NCBI GenBank assembly: GCA_947579665.1
Contig: OX388343.1
Location: forward strand, 101,375,657 to 101,439,656
Direction of reading: 5' to 3'
DNA length: 64,000 bases
Origin: Sympetrum striolatum
Taxonomy: Eukaryota; Arthropoda; Insecta; Odonata; Libellulidae
Each line of letters opens with the position of its first letter. Within the stretch, counting starts at the first letter, position 1. Below the pieces are notes generated by a model. It ran no database searches. It was given only the letters and a program-made list of their open reading frames with translations, and was not told the DNA's origin. The position numbers and the translations under genes were made by a program. Shown in pieces: positions 7,917 to 19,144 of this stretch.

Positions 7917-10858
7917 ACTGCAACACTAGGTTAACGATAAATGAGGTTTCAGGTTTTATTTGTGAGATTAACACCCACAGTAATGGGCAAGGGGATAGGC
8001 GCGAGCTTAGAACAAAGAAACAAGCTAATAATTGCGTAAGGAAACAGGAACTTGCCTCTAGTAATTCAATCTTAAAGAAAAATGCGAAAGATTTAAAAAT
8101 CATAGTAGTGAATTGCAGAAGTATACGTAAAAAGCAGATAGAATTCCTTAATCTTACGAGAAGTAATAATGCGGATATCGTAATAGGGACCGAGAGTTGG
8201 TTAAGCGAAGATATTTCATCAGGTGAGATATTTCCTCCAGAATATATTATTTATCGTAAGGATCGACTCTGTAGAATAGGTGGAGGGGTGTTTATCGCTG
8301 TAAAAGATTCTTTAAAGAGTCAGTGCGTTGACTTCTTGGAGAACGGTACATGCGAAATGGTATGGTGCTCGGTTCTTGGACGGAGTGGAAAGAAGGTATT
8401 CTTTTGTTCCTTTTATCGGCCTCCGGATGGCGACAACGGGTGTATAGAGCAGCTAGCTGATTCGTTAGAGAATATTCGGAAGAAAGTGAAGGATCCCATC
8501 ATTGTTGTAGGAGGGGATTTTAACCTTCCCCATATTGATTGGGAGAATTTATCGAGCTCGCACACCAGTAGAGAGAAGACTATATCGCAAACATTGATAG
8601 ATACGTTTTCGCTTCACGCCTTAGATCAACTTAATAAGAAGGTTACGAGGACAATTCACGAAGGTCAAGGTAGTGTACTTGATTTATTAGCAACTTCGCA
8701 TCCTCACTTGATCGATGATCTTAATATTATTGCTGGAATTTCAGACCACGATGTCATAACTGCAGTTATGAAAGCGGAAATAGTAAAATCCCTCAAGCCA
8801 CCACGGCAGGTTTATATGTTTCGCAAAGCGAGATTTTCAGAATTCAGGGATTATATTAATGCGAAGAGGGAAGACTTCTGTAGTTTTTTGTGTGGTAATA
8901 CTATTGACGATAGCTGGATGGAATTCCTACGAATATTAAGGGAAGGCTTAGCTAGGTTTGTCCCAATTAAAACCGTTAAGGAGCGTAAGGATCCGCGTTG
9001 GATGAAACCTAAGTTGCGAGCGTTGCATAGGAAGCAAAGGATTTTACACGCACGGATGAAGAAGCTGGAGAAAATCGGAGTAGACTTTGATCTTGAGCGA
9101 CAAAAATATTCGGAGATGCGAAGATTGGTTAAGGATGAATCGCAGAATGAGTTTCAGGAATATAGATCTAAAACTCTTTTAGAGTCTTTAGGAGGTGACC
9201 AGAAGGAATTTTGGTCATATGTCCGAGAATCTCGAGGAGGTCAGTCTTCAGTACCCAGCCTCGTTAATGACGTGGGTTTAATGGTTACTGAATCGTTAGA
9301 TAAAGCAAATCTAATTAATCGACACTACCAGGAAAGCTTTACTTTAGACGATGGACGCGCGAACGAATTTTCTGTGCGTGTTGATTCAGAAATGGAACCA
9401 ATCGAGTTATCGGTGGATGGAATAAGAAAGTTGTTGCGGCAGGTAGACAAGAAAAAAGCGCCAGGACCAGAAGGTATACCATCGTTTGTCATTCAAACAC
9501 TGGCGAATGAGCTTGCTCCCCTTCTTTTCGTATTCTATAGGAAAACCTTGGACGAAGGCGTTGTACCAATGTCGTGGAGGAGAGCGCATATCACTCCAAT
9601 TCCTAAGAAAGGACGTTCCTCGAAACCTGAAGATTACCGTCCGATATCTTTAACGTCAATATTTTGTAAGACTATCGAGCACATTATAGCGAGTTCAATA
9701 ATGCGTTTCCTAAGTGACGAGGGGGCAATTAGTCAATGTCAACACGGTTTCCGTAAAGGTAGGTCATGTGATACCCAGTTAGCCCTTTTTCTCTACGATG
9801 TAGTTAGAGCAGCTGATAAGGGTATAAGAACAGACGCCATATTTCTAGATTTCAGAAAAGCTTTCGATCGAGTATCGCATGTAAAATTAATTCATAAGTT
9901 GACGGCTTACGGTATTAACGGAAAAGTTGTTGAGTGGATAAAGTCGTTTCTCGGGGAAAGATCGCCGCGAGTTGCGTTGGACGGAATTTTATCTGATGAG
10001 GTTCGCGTCACATCCGGTGTTCCACAGGGAAGTGTATTAGGACCAATTTTGTTCCTGATATATATTAACGATGTTATGGATAATGTTAAATGCAAGGTTA
10101 GATTATTCGCTGATGATACTGTTGTGTATAGGGAGATCGTAACTGAAGATGACATTGGTAGTTTGCAGAACGATCTGAATATGATTTCGGGTTGGTGTAG
10201 CGATTGGCAGCTCGAGCTGAATGTAAAGAAGTGCGTTACCATGACTTTCACGCGATCCACTAACTTTACCTGCGTACCGTACAGAATTTCAGGAAATCCC
10301 TTGGAGCTCGTGATGCATCATAAATATCTAGGAATTACGCTCAGCAGTAATATTTCCTTCAAAGAGCATATTCGAGGCGTAGTAGGAAAGGCGAATAGAA
10401 TGCAAAGGTTAGCCAGCAGAATTCTTAGGGGATGTTCACCGAGAGTAAAAGAAATAGCGTACTTTTCCCTAATTCGACCTCTACTTGAGTATTGCTGTGC
10501 GGTTTGGGATCCTCACGAAGTAGGATTAATTTCCGATCTCGAGATGGTTCAACGTAGAGCAGCAAGGTTCGTCAAGGGAGATTTCAGATTCGACAGCAGT
10601 GTTTCGGCTATGATAGAATCCCTCGGTTGGAATTCTCTTAGTGATAGAAGACGTGAATATCGACGGAAGCTTTTTGATAAATTTATCTCTACCGATTTCG
10701 GGGAGGAGATAACAGATATTGTCATCCCAGTTATATTCCTACGTGACCTTCGAGAGAAAACTAAAAAGCGATACAGGGAAGTAGTTGCCAGGACAGATAG
10801 CTACTTTTGGTCATTTTTTCCGCGAAGTATTAGAGAAGCAAATAGCTCTCCAGATTAG
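7910..10858 (+). CDS. ORF2: endonuclease/reverse transcriptase polyprotein (CR1-like)
   Basis: The enzyme nicks target DNA and copies the element's RNA from the nick. The frame is open from 7832 to the TAG ending at 10,858. The annotated start is the first codon read after the proposed -1 slip, because there is no in-frame ATG until 8357, inside the endonuclease. The conserved domain begins near 8102. Residues counted from codon 8108: endonuclease motifs NCRS (2-5), TESWL (28-32), GGDFNLPHIDW (135-145) and SDHD (212-215); reverse transcriptase KKKAPGPEG (448-456), DFRKAFD (581-587), GVPQGSVLGP (637-646), catalytic FADD (667-670) and YLGITLSSN (740-748). A C-terminal region with PLLEYCCAVWDP and VQRRAARFV is typical of CR1/L2/Rex-type elements. 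No stop or frameshift interrupts about 950 codons and all catalytic motifs are present, so the copy is young. No RNase H or CCHC motif is visible. Confidence 0.93.
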   Translation, partial: RLDCNTRLTINEVSGFICEINTHSNGQGDRRELRTKKQANNCVRKQELASSNSILKKNAKDLKIIVVNCRSIRKKQIEFLNLTRSNNADIVIGTESWLSEDISSGEIFPPEYIIYRKDRLCRIGGGVFIAVKDSLKSQCVDFLENGTCEMVWCSVLGRSGKKVFFCSFYRPPDGDNGCIEQLADSLENIRKKVKDPIIVVGGDFNLPHIDWENLSSSHTSREKTISQTLIDTFSLHALDQLNKKVTRTIHEGQGSVLDLLATSHPHLIDDLNIIAGISDHDVITAVMKAEIVKSLKPPRQVYMFRKARFSEFRDYINAKREDFCSFLCGNTIDDSWMEFLRILREGLARFVPIKTVKERKDPRWMKPKLRALHRKQRILHARMKKLEKIGVDFDLERQKYSEMRRLVKDESQNEFQEYRSKTLLESLGGDQKEFWSYVRESRGGQSSVPSLVNDVGLMVTESLDKANLINRHYQESFTLDDGRANEFSVRVDSEMEPIELSVDGIRKLLRQVDKKKAPGPEGIPSFVIQTLANELAPLLFVFYRKTLDEGVVPMSWRRAHITPIPKKGRSSKPEDYRPISLTSIFCKTIEHIIASSIMRFLSDEGAISQCQHGFRKGRSCDTQLALFLYDVVRAADKGIRTDAIFLDFRKAFDRVSHVKLIHKLTAYGINGKVVEWIKSFLGERSPRVALDGILSDEVRVTSGVPQGSVLGPILFLIYINDVMDNVKCKVRLFADDTVVYREIVTEDDIGSLQNDLNMISGWCSDWQLELNVKKCVTMTFTRSTNFTCVPYRISGNPLELVMHHKYLGITLSSNISFKEHIRGVVGKANRMQRLASRILRGCSPRVKEIAYFSLIRPLLEYCCAVWDPHEVGLISDLEMVQRRAARFVKGDFRFDSSVSAMIESLGWNSLSDRRREYRRKLFDKFISTDFGEEITDIVIPVIFLRDLREKTKKRYREVVARTDSYFWSFFPRSIREANSSPD

Positions 10859-10944
10859 ATAGGTATTTTGGTGTCTTACACCCCCTGCCACGCGCCACTG
10901 GCGGATTGCAGGGTTTTAAATGTAAAAAATGTAAAATGTAAAAT
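10859..10944 (+). other. CR1-like 3' UTR: stem-loop plus ATGTAAA tail
   Basis: After the stop, CCCTGC (10,883-10,888) pairs with GCAGGG (10,908-10,913), and CGCC (10,893-10,896) pairs with GGCG (10,900-10,903) across a three-base ACT loop. A 4 x 4 internal loop separates the stems. The tail AAATGTAAAAAATGTAAAATG follows within about 10 bases. In CR1/L2-type elements the 3' hairpin and terminal repeats are the signal the reverse transcriptase recognises, which is the likely role here. A decayed relative of this UTR lies in reverse orientation at 60,742-60,787. Confidence 0.75.
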
Positions 10945-13900
10945 TACGAAAACTAAGGCAAAATAGAGGGAAAAGATTGAAATTTCAGTAAAATTCTTCG
11001 TTTTCGATGCTTTTTTCGATCATATCATGAAAATATCATTAAAAATTTAGCCAAAATAGACGAAAAAAGATTGATTTTTATGTGAAATTAACCGTTTTCG
11101 ATGCTTTTTGCGATCATGTAAAAGCAAAATCACGAATAGTAAGATAAAATAGACGAAAAAAGATTGAAATATCTGTGAAAATATCCGTTTTCAATGCGAT
11201 TTGTGATCATATCTTGGCAAAATCATGAAAACTATGGCATATTAGAGGAAAAAGTATGAAATTTCAATGAAATTTCAATGAAATTTTCTTTTATTGATGC
11301 TTTTTTCGATCATATCTAGGCAAAATCACGAAAACTAAGGAAAAATAGAGGAGAAAGATTGAAGATTCGCTGAAATAATCCGTTTTCGATACTTCTTTCG
11401 ATCATATCTTGGCAAAATCACCAAAAAATTAAGGCAAAATTGAGGAAAAAAGTTTAAATTTTTGTATAAATATCCATTTACAATGCTTTTTTCGATCATA
11501 TCTTGGCAAAATCACGAAAACTAAGGAAAATAGAGGAAAACTATTGAAACTTTTGTGAATTTATCCGTTTTCGATGCATTTTTTGATCATATCTTTTCAA
11601 AATAACGAAAACTAAGGAAAAATAGATGAAAAAGGTTGAAATATCGGTGAAATTATCCGTTTTCGATGCTTTTCTCGATTATATCTTGGCAAAATTACCA
11701 AAACTAAGGGAAAATAGAGGGAAAGGATTGAAATTTCAGTAAAATTATTCGTTTTCGATGCTTTCTTCGATCATATCATGGCAAAATTAAGAAAAGTAAG
11801 GCAATATAGACGAAAAAGATTGATATTTAGGTGAAATTTTCCATTTCGATGCTTTTTTCGATCATGTCCAGGCAAAATCACGAAAAGTAAGGTAACATAT
11901 ACAAAAAAGGATCGAAATTTCGATGAAATTATTTTTAACGATGATTCTTGGTTCATATCTTAACATAATCACGAAAAGTAGAGCAAAGTAGACGAAAAAA
12001 TATTGATTCTTCAGTGAAGACTCCGGGAAGCGCGACCTGGAGGTCGACTCAGTGTGGTCGATTTGATTTTGATTGTGAGGACATTTAGGTAAAATAATTT
12101 ATTTTCGATGCTTTTTTTGATACATTTGCAAAGTCACGAAAAGTAAGGCAAAAGAGACGAAAAATAATTGAAATTTCGGTAAAATTATCCAATTTCGATG
12201 CTTTTTTTGATCATATCTGTGCAAAATTACGAAAACTAAGGCAAAATAGAGGGAAAAGATTGAAATTTCAGTAAAATTGTTAGTTTTCGATGCTTTTTTC
12301 GATCATATCATGGAAAAATCACTAAAAATTAAGACAAAATAGACGAAAAAAGATTGATTTTTCGATAAAGTAATTTATTTTCGATGCTTTTTTCCATACA
12401 TTTGCAAAGTCATGAAAAGTAAGGCAAAAGAGACGAAAAATAATTGAAATTTCGATAAAATTATCCAATTTCGATGCTTTTTTTGATCATATCTTGGATA
12501 AATTACGAAAACTAAGGCAAAATAGAGGGAAAAGATTGAAATTTCAGTAAATTTCTTCGTTTTCGATGCTTGTTTCAATCATATCATGAAAAATCACTAA
12601 AAATTAAGACCAAATAGACGAAAAAAGAATGATTTTTATGTGAAATTAACCGTTTTCGATGCTTTTTTCGATCATGTAAAAGCAAAATCACGAATAGTAA
12701 GGTAAAATAGACGAAAAAAGATTGAAATATCTGTGAAAATATCCGTTTTCAATGCTATTTGCGATCATATCTTGGCAAAATCTTTAAAACTATGGAATAT
12801 TAGAGGAAAAAGTATGAAATTTCAATGAAATTTTCTTTTATTGATGCTTTTTTCGATCACATCTAGGCAAAATCACGAAAACTAAGGAAAAATAGAGGAG
12901 AAAGATTGAAAATTCGCTGAAATAATCCGTTTTCGATACTTCTTTCGATCATATCTTGGCAAAATCACCAAAAAATTAAGGCAAAATTGAGGAAAAAGTT
13001 TAAATTTTTGTGAAAATATCCGTTTACGATGCTTTTTTCGATCATATCTTGGAAAAATTTCGAAAACTAAGGCAAAATATAGGAAAAGGATTGAAATTTC
13101 AGTGAAATCATCCGTTTCCGATGCTTTTTACGATCATATCTTGGAAAAATCACGAAATGTTAGGCAAAATGAACGAAAAAAGACTGAAATTTCGGTGAAA
13201 TTATTCGTTTTTGATGTTTTTCTTGATCATATCTTGGAAAAATCAAGAAAATTAACGAAAAATAGTTTAGAAAAGATTGAAATTTCTGTGAATATATCCG
13301 TTTTCCATGATTTTTTCGATCATATCCTGGCAAAATCACGAAAACTAAGGCAAACTAGAGGATAAAGTTTCAAATTTCGCTGAAATTATCCGTTTTCGTA
13401 GCTTATTTCGATCATATCATGGAAAAATCACTAAAAATTAAGACAAAATAGACGAAAAAAGATTGATTTTTATGTGAAATTAACCGTTTTCGATGCATTT
13501 TTCGATCATGTTGAAGCAAAATCACGAATAGTAAGGTAAAATAGAGGAGAAAGATTGAAAATTCGCTGAAATAATCCGTTTTCGATACTTCTTTAAATCA
13601 TATCTTGGCAAAATCACCAAAAAATTTAGGCAAAATTGAGGAAAAAAGTTTAAATTTTTGTGAAAATATCCGTTTACGATGCTTTTTTCGATCATATCTT
13701 GGAAAAATTTCGAAAACTAAGGCAAAATATAGGAAAAGGATTGAAATTTCAGTGAAATCATCCGTTTGCGATGCTTTTTACGATCATATCTTGGAAAAAT
13801 CACGAAAAGTTAGGTAAAATGAACGAAAAAAGACTGAAATTTCGGTGAAATTATTCGTTTTTGTTGTTTTTCTTGATCATATCTTGGAAAAGTCAAGAAA

Positions 13901-15180
13901 ATTAACGAAAAATAGTATAGAAAAGATTGAAATTTCTGTGAAAATATCCGTTTTCCATGATTTTTTCGATCATATCCTGGCAAAATCACGAAAACTAAGG
14001 CAAACTAGAGGAAAAAGTTTCAAATTTCGCTGAAATTATCCGTTTTCGATGCTTATTTCGATCATATCTTGGCAAAATCACCAAAAAATTAAGGCAAAAT
14101 TTAGGAAAAAAGCTTAAATTTATATGAAAATATCCGTTTACGATGCTTTTTTCGATCATATCTTGGAAAAATTTCGAAAAATAAGGCAAAATATAGGAAA
14201 AAGAATGAAATTTTGGTGAAATCTTCTTCTTTCGAAGCTTTTCCCGGTCATATCATAAAGGAATCACCAATAATTAAGGTTAAATAGATGAAAAAGTTTT
14301 AAATTTCGGTGAAATTATCCGTTTTCGATGCTTTTCTCGATTATATCTTGGCAAAATTACGAAAACTAATGCAAAATATAGGAGAAAGAATGAAATTTTG
14401 GTGAAATCTTCTTTTTTTGAAGCTTTTCCCGGTAATATCTTGGAAGAATCACCAATAATTAAGGTTAAATAGATGAAAAAGTTTGAAATTTCGGTGAAAT
14501 TATCCGTTTTCGATGCTTTTCTCGATTATATCTTGGCAAAATTACGAAAACTAAGGCAAAATATATGAAAAAGAATGAAATTTCAGTAAAATCCGTGGTT
14601 TTCGATGCTTTTTTTGATCATATCATGGAAAAATCTCTAAAAATTAAGACAAAATAGACGAAAAAAGATTGATTTTTATGTGAAATTAACCGTTTTCGAT
14701 GCTTTTTTCGATCATGTAAAAGCAAAATCACGAATAGTAAGGTAAAATAGACAAGAAAAGATTGTAATTCCGGGTAAATTATCCGTTTTCCATGCTTTTT
14801 TCCATCATATCTTCGCAAAACCAGAGAATTTAAGCCATAATAGAGGAAAAAGATTGAAATTTAGGTGTAATTCTTCGTTTTCGATGCTTTCTTGGATCAT
14901 ATCTTGGTAAAAAACGAAATTTAAGGTAAATTTACGAAAACAAGATTTAAATTTAGGTGAAATTATGCGTTTTCGATCCATTTCTTATCAAATCATTCCA
15001 AAATCACGAAAAGTAAGGCAAAATAGACGATAAAATATTGAAATTTCGGTGAAATTAACAGTTATCGATGCTCTTTTCGTTCATATATTGGCTAAATCAC
15101 GAAAACAAAGGAAACATAGAGGATAAAGAATGAAATTTCGGTGAAATTTTCTCTTTTGATACTTTTTTCAATAGAATTTC
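10945..15180. repeat. AT-rich ~93-bp satellite array, segment 3
   Basis: The monomer interrupted at 7412 resumes at 10,945 with TACGAAAACTAAGG. A module remnant lies at 12,018-12,082. From about 12,361 the array belongs to the 3.96-kb higher-order repeat, and at that point TTTCGATAAAGTAATTTATT, which normally follows a module's right linker, is joined directly to an ordinary monomer (AAAGATTGATTT). Measured steps between GATCAT blocks near 13,132, 13,225, 13,318 and 13,410 are 93, 93 and 92 bp. Confidence 0.9.
12018..12082 (+). repeat. Short remnant of module right end (2 of 8)
   Basis: The same ~65-bp remnant as at 702-764, preceded by the same AGAGCAAAGTAGACG variant monomer. It keeps GACTCCGGGAAGCGCGACC, one AGGTCGACTC unit and the right linker up to GAGGACATTT. 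Confidence 0.8.
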
Positions 15181-16324
15181 TTTATAAAAACGTATCGATT
15201 TACGCTGCTCTTTATCGAGTTATAGTCAAATTCCCGAGGTGAACGACATGATGTGAATGACCAGAGGTCACCAACTAAGACTTAAAGACAACGATCCGAT
15301 GTGAAGGACCCGAAATAGATGACCCGAGATCGATAATCAAGGTCGATGAATTGAGGTCGATGACTCCAGCCTGATGACCAGTGGTGTTGACCAGAGCTCC
15401 ATGACACGAGGCCGATGACCCGAGCTCGATTACCCGAGATCGATGACCCGAGGTCGACGAAAAAAGGTCGAAGAACCGAAGCCGAAGAAAGGAGGTCGAT
15501 CACCCGAGGTCAATGACCCGAGGTAGATGACCAGAGGTCAATGACTCGAGGTCGATGAAAGGAGGTCGATGACCCGAGGTCGATGACAGGAGGTAGATGA
15601 CCCCAGGTCGATGACCCGAGGTCGATGACCCTAGGTCAATGGCTCGAGGTCAATGACCCGAGATCGATGACCCGGGGTCAATGAGCCAAGGTCGATGACC
15701 CGAGGTCGATGACCCGGGTTAATGACCTGAGGTGGATGAACCGAGGTGGATGACCCAAGGTGGATGAACCGAGGTCGATGACCCGGGGTCGATGACCCGG
15801 GGTCGTTGACCCGAGGTCTTTGAACCGAGGTCATTAACCCGAGGTCTCTGACCCCTGGTGGATGACCTGTAGGTCGATTTGGGAGGGTCGACTCCGGGAA
15901 ATCGATTCCGGGAGGTAGATTCCGGAAGGTCGACTCCGGGAGGTCGACTCCGGAAGGTCGATTCCGGGAGGTCGACTCCGGGTGGTCGACTCCAGGAGGT
16001 CGACTCCGGGAGGTAAACTCCGGGAGGTCGACTCCGGGAGGTCGACTCCGGGAGGTTGGCACCGAGATTTTGACTGTGGGATATCGACTCTTTGAGGTCC
16101 TTTTTGGGAGGTCGACTCCGGGATTTTGACTCCGGAAGGTCGACCCCAGAGACCCCAACGACCACCGGGAGGTCGAATACGGGAGGTCAACTCGGAGAGG
16201 TCGGCTCCGGGATTTCGACTGTGGGATTTCGACTCTTAGAGGTCCACTCCGGAAGGTCAACTCCGGGAAGCGCGTTCGGGAGGTCGACTCAGCATTGTCG
16301 ATTTGATTTTGATTGTGAGGACAT
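12361..16324 (+). repeat. 3.96-kb higher-order repeat, copy 1
   Basis: It comprises about 2.8 kb of ordered 93-bp monomers followed by module 3. The next copy begins 3,964 bp downstream with the same monomer order, including rare variants such as GATGTTTTTCTTGATCATATC and CCCGGTCATATCATAAAGG. Copies differ by scattered single-base changes. Its left end is a junction within the satellite and not a right linker, so copy 1 is the point where the tandem amplification meets older array. Confidence 0.88.
15181..16321 (+). repeat. Composite minisatellite module 3
   Basis: Module of HOR copy 1: left linker from 15,181, B1 to about 15,841, transition at 15,842, B2 to about 16,260, right linker to 16,321. 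B1 begins with the common opening (ACCAGAGGTCACCAACTAAG, ACAACGATCCGATGTG). The right linker reads GAAGCGCGTTCGGG where the other copies read GAAGCGCGACCGGG. Confidence 0.9.
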
Positions 16325-19144
16325 TTCGATAAAGTAATTTATTTTCGATGCTTTTTTTCATACATTTGCAAAGTCATGAAAAGTAAGGCAAAAGAGACGA
16401 AAAATAATTGAAATTTCGATAAAATTATCCAATTTCGATGCTTTTTTTGATCATATCTTGGATAAATTACGAAAACTAAGGCAAAATAGAGGGAAAAGAT
16501 TGAAATTTCAGTAAATTTCTTCGTTTTCGATGCTTGTTTCAATCATATCATGAAAAATCACTAAAAATTAAGACCAAATAGACGAAAAAAGATTGATTTT
16601 TATGTGAAATTAACCGTTTTCGATGCTTTTTTCGATCATGTAAAAGCAAAATCACGAATAGTAAGGTAAAATAGACGAAAAAAGATTGAAATATCTGTGA
16701 AAATATCCGTTTTCAAAGCTATTTGCGATTATATCTTGGCAAAATCTTGAAAACAATGGCATATTAGAGGAAAAAGTATGAAATTTCAATGAAATTTTCT
16801 TTTATTGATGCTTTTTTCGATCACATCTAGGCAAAATCACGAAAACTAAGGAAAAATAGAGGAGAAAGATAAAAAATTCGCTGAAATAATCTGTTTTCGA
16901 TCCTTCTTTCGATCATATCTTGGCAAAATCACCAAAAAATTAAGGCAAAATAGAGGAAAAAGTTTAAATTTTTGTGAAAATATCCGTTTACGTTGCTTTT
17001 TTCGATCACATCTTGGAAAAATTTCGAAAACTAAGGCAAAATATAGGAAAAGGATTGAAATTTCAGTGAAATCATCCGTTTCCGATGCTTTTTACGATCA
17101 TATCTTGGAAAAATCACGAAATGTTAGGCAAAATGAACGAAAAAAGACTGAAATTTCGGTGAAATTATTCGTTTTTGATGTTTTTCTTGATCATATCTTG
17201 GAAAAATCAAGAAAATTAACGAAAAATAGTTTAGAAAAGATTGAAATTTCTGTGAATTTATCCGTTTTCCATGATTTTTTCGATCATATCCTGGCAAAAT
17301 CACGAAAACTAAGGCAAACTAGAGGATAAAGTTTCAAATTTCGCTGAAATTATCCGTTTTCGTAGCTTATTTCGATCATATCATGGAAAAATCACTAAAA
17401 ATTAAGACAAAATAGACCAAAAAAGATTGATTTTTATGTGAAATTAACCGTTTTCGATGCATTTTTCGATCATGTTGAAGCAAAATCACGAATAGTAAGG
17501 TAAAATAGAGGAGAAAGATTGAAAATTCGCTGAAATAATCCGTTTTCGATACTTCTTTAAATCATATCTTGGCAAAATCACCAAAAAATTTAGGCAAAAT
17601 TGAGGAATAAAGTTTAAATTTTTGTGAAAATATCCGTTTACGATGCTTTTTTCGATCATATCTTGGAAAAATTTCGAAAACTAAGGCAAAATATAGGAAA
17701 AGGATTGAAATTTCAGTGAAATCATCCGTTTGCGATGCTTTTTACGATCATATCTTGGAAAAATCACGAAAAGTTAGGTAAAATGAACGAAAAAAGACTG
17801 AAATTTCGGTGAAATTATTCGTTTTTGTTGTTTTTCTTGATCATATCTTGGAAAAGTCAAGAAAATTAACGAAAAATAGTATAGAAAAGATTGAAATTTC
17901 TGTGAAAATATCCGTTTTCCATGATTTTTTCGATCATATCCTGGCAAAATCACGAAAACTAAGGCAAACTAGAGGAAAAAGTTTCAAATTTCGCTGAAAT
18001 TATCCGTTTTCGATGCTTATTTCGATCATATCTTGGCAAAATCACCAAAAAATTAAGGCAAAATTTAGGAAAAAAGCTTAAATTTATATGAAAATATCCG
18101 TTTACGATGCTTTTTTCGATCATATCTTGGAAAAATTTCGAAAAATAAGGCAAAATATAGGAAAAAGAATGAAATTTTGGTGAAATCTTCTTCTTTCGAA
18201 GCTTTTCCCGGTCATATCATAAAGGAATCACCAATAATTAAGGTTAAATAGATGAAAAAGTTTTAAATTTCGGTGAAATTATCCGTTTTCGATGCTTTTC
18301 TCGATTATATCTTGGCAAAATTACGAAAACTAATGCAAAATATAGGAGAAAGAATGAAATTTTGGTGAAATCTTCTTTTTTTGAAGCTTTTCCCGGTAAT
18401 ATCTTGGAAGAATCACCAATAATTAAGGTTAAATAGATGAAAAAGTTTGAAATTTCGGTGAAATTATCCGTTTTCGATGCTTTTCTCGATTATATCTTGG
18501 CAAAATTACGAAAACTAAGGCAAAATATATGAAAAAGAATGAAATTTCAGTAAAATCCGTGGTTTTCGATGCTTTTTTTGATCATATCATGGAAAAATCT
18601 CTAAAAATTAAGACAAAATAGACGAAAAAAGATTGATTTTTATGTGAAATTAACCGTTTTCGATGCTTTTTTCGATCATGTAAAAGCAAAATCACGAATA
18701 GTAAGGTAAAATAGACAAAAAAAGATTGTAATTCCGGGTAAATTATCCGTTTTCCATGCTTTTTTCCATCATATCTTCGCAAAACCAGAGAATTTAAGCC
18801 ATAATAGAGGAAAAAGATTGAAATTTAGGTGAAATTCTTCGTTTTCGATGCTTTCTTGGATCATATCTTGGTAAAAAACGAAATTTAAGGTAAATTTACG
18901 AAAACAAGATTTAAATTTAGGTGAAATTATGCGTTTTCGATACATTTCTTATCAAATCATTCCAAAATCACGAAAAGTAAGGCAAAATAGACGATAAAAT
19001 ATTGAAATTTCGGTGAAATTAACAGTTATCGATGCTCTTTTAGTTCATATATTGGCTAAATCACGAAAACAAAGGAAACATAGAGGATAAAGAATGAAAT
19101 TTCGGTGAAATTTTCTCTTTTGATACTTTTTTCAATAGAATTTC
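16322..19144. repeat. AT-rich ~93-bp satellite array, segment 4
   Basis: Satellite part of HOR copy 2. It is monomer by monomer the same as 12,361-15,180, with isolated base changes (for example GAATAAAGTTT for GAAAAAAGTTT near 17,605). No gene or extra insertion is seen. Confidence 0.9.

Larger units (their letters stand above)
7413..10944 (+). mobile_element. CR1-like non-LTR retrotransposon, 5'-truncated, ORF2 intact
   Basis: About 3.5 kb of unrelated sequence splits a satellite monomer between GGCAAAAT and TACGAAAAC. It holds the C-terminal part of an esterase-type ORF1, a complete endonuclease/reverse transcriptase ORF2, a short 3' UTR with a stem-loop, and a tail of ATGTAAA-type repeats (10,919-10,944) in place of poly(A). 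Tails of short tandem repeats and an SGNH-esterase ORF1 are known traits of the CR1/L2 group. A 5-bp AAAAT at each edge could be a target duplication, but the tail makes it ambiguous. The 5' end starts inside ORF1, the usual result of incomplete target-primed reverse transcription. No satellite copy elsewhere in the window carries this insertion at its equivalent site, so it arrived after local amplification. Confidence 0.92.

Noticed and set aside
8108..8110. GTG at 8108 as the start codon of ORF2
   Set aside because: GTG is not a normal eukaryotic initiator, and the frame and endonuclease homology (KIIVVNCRS) continue upstream of it without an ATG. A frameshift or other non-standard entry explains the frame better.
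13102..13365. Satellite frames encoding repeated FDHILEKSRKLxKNxxEKIEISVK-like units (93 bp = 31 codons)
   Set aside because: The coincidence that 93 is divisible by three keeps a frame open over two or three monomers, but 92- and 94-bp monomers and stops end it. The opposite strand has equally long frames in the same DNA. No start context, splice logic or selection on codons is visible.
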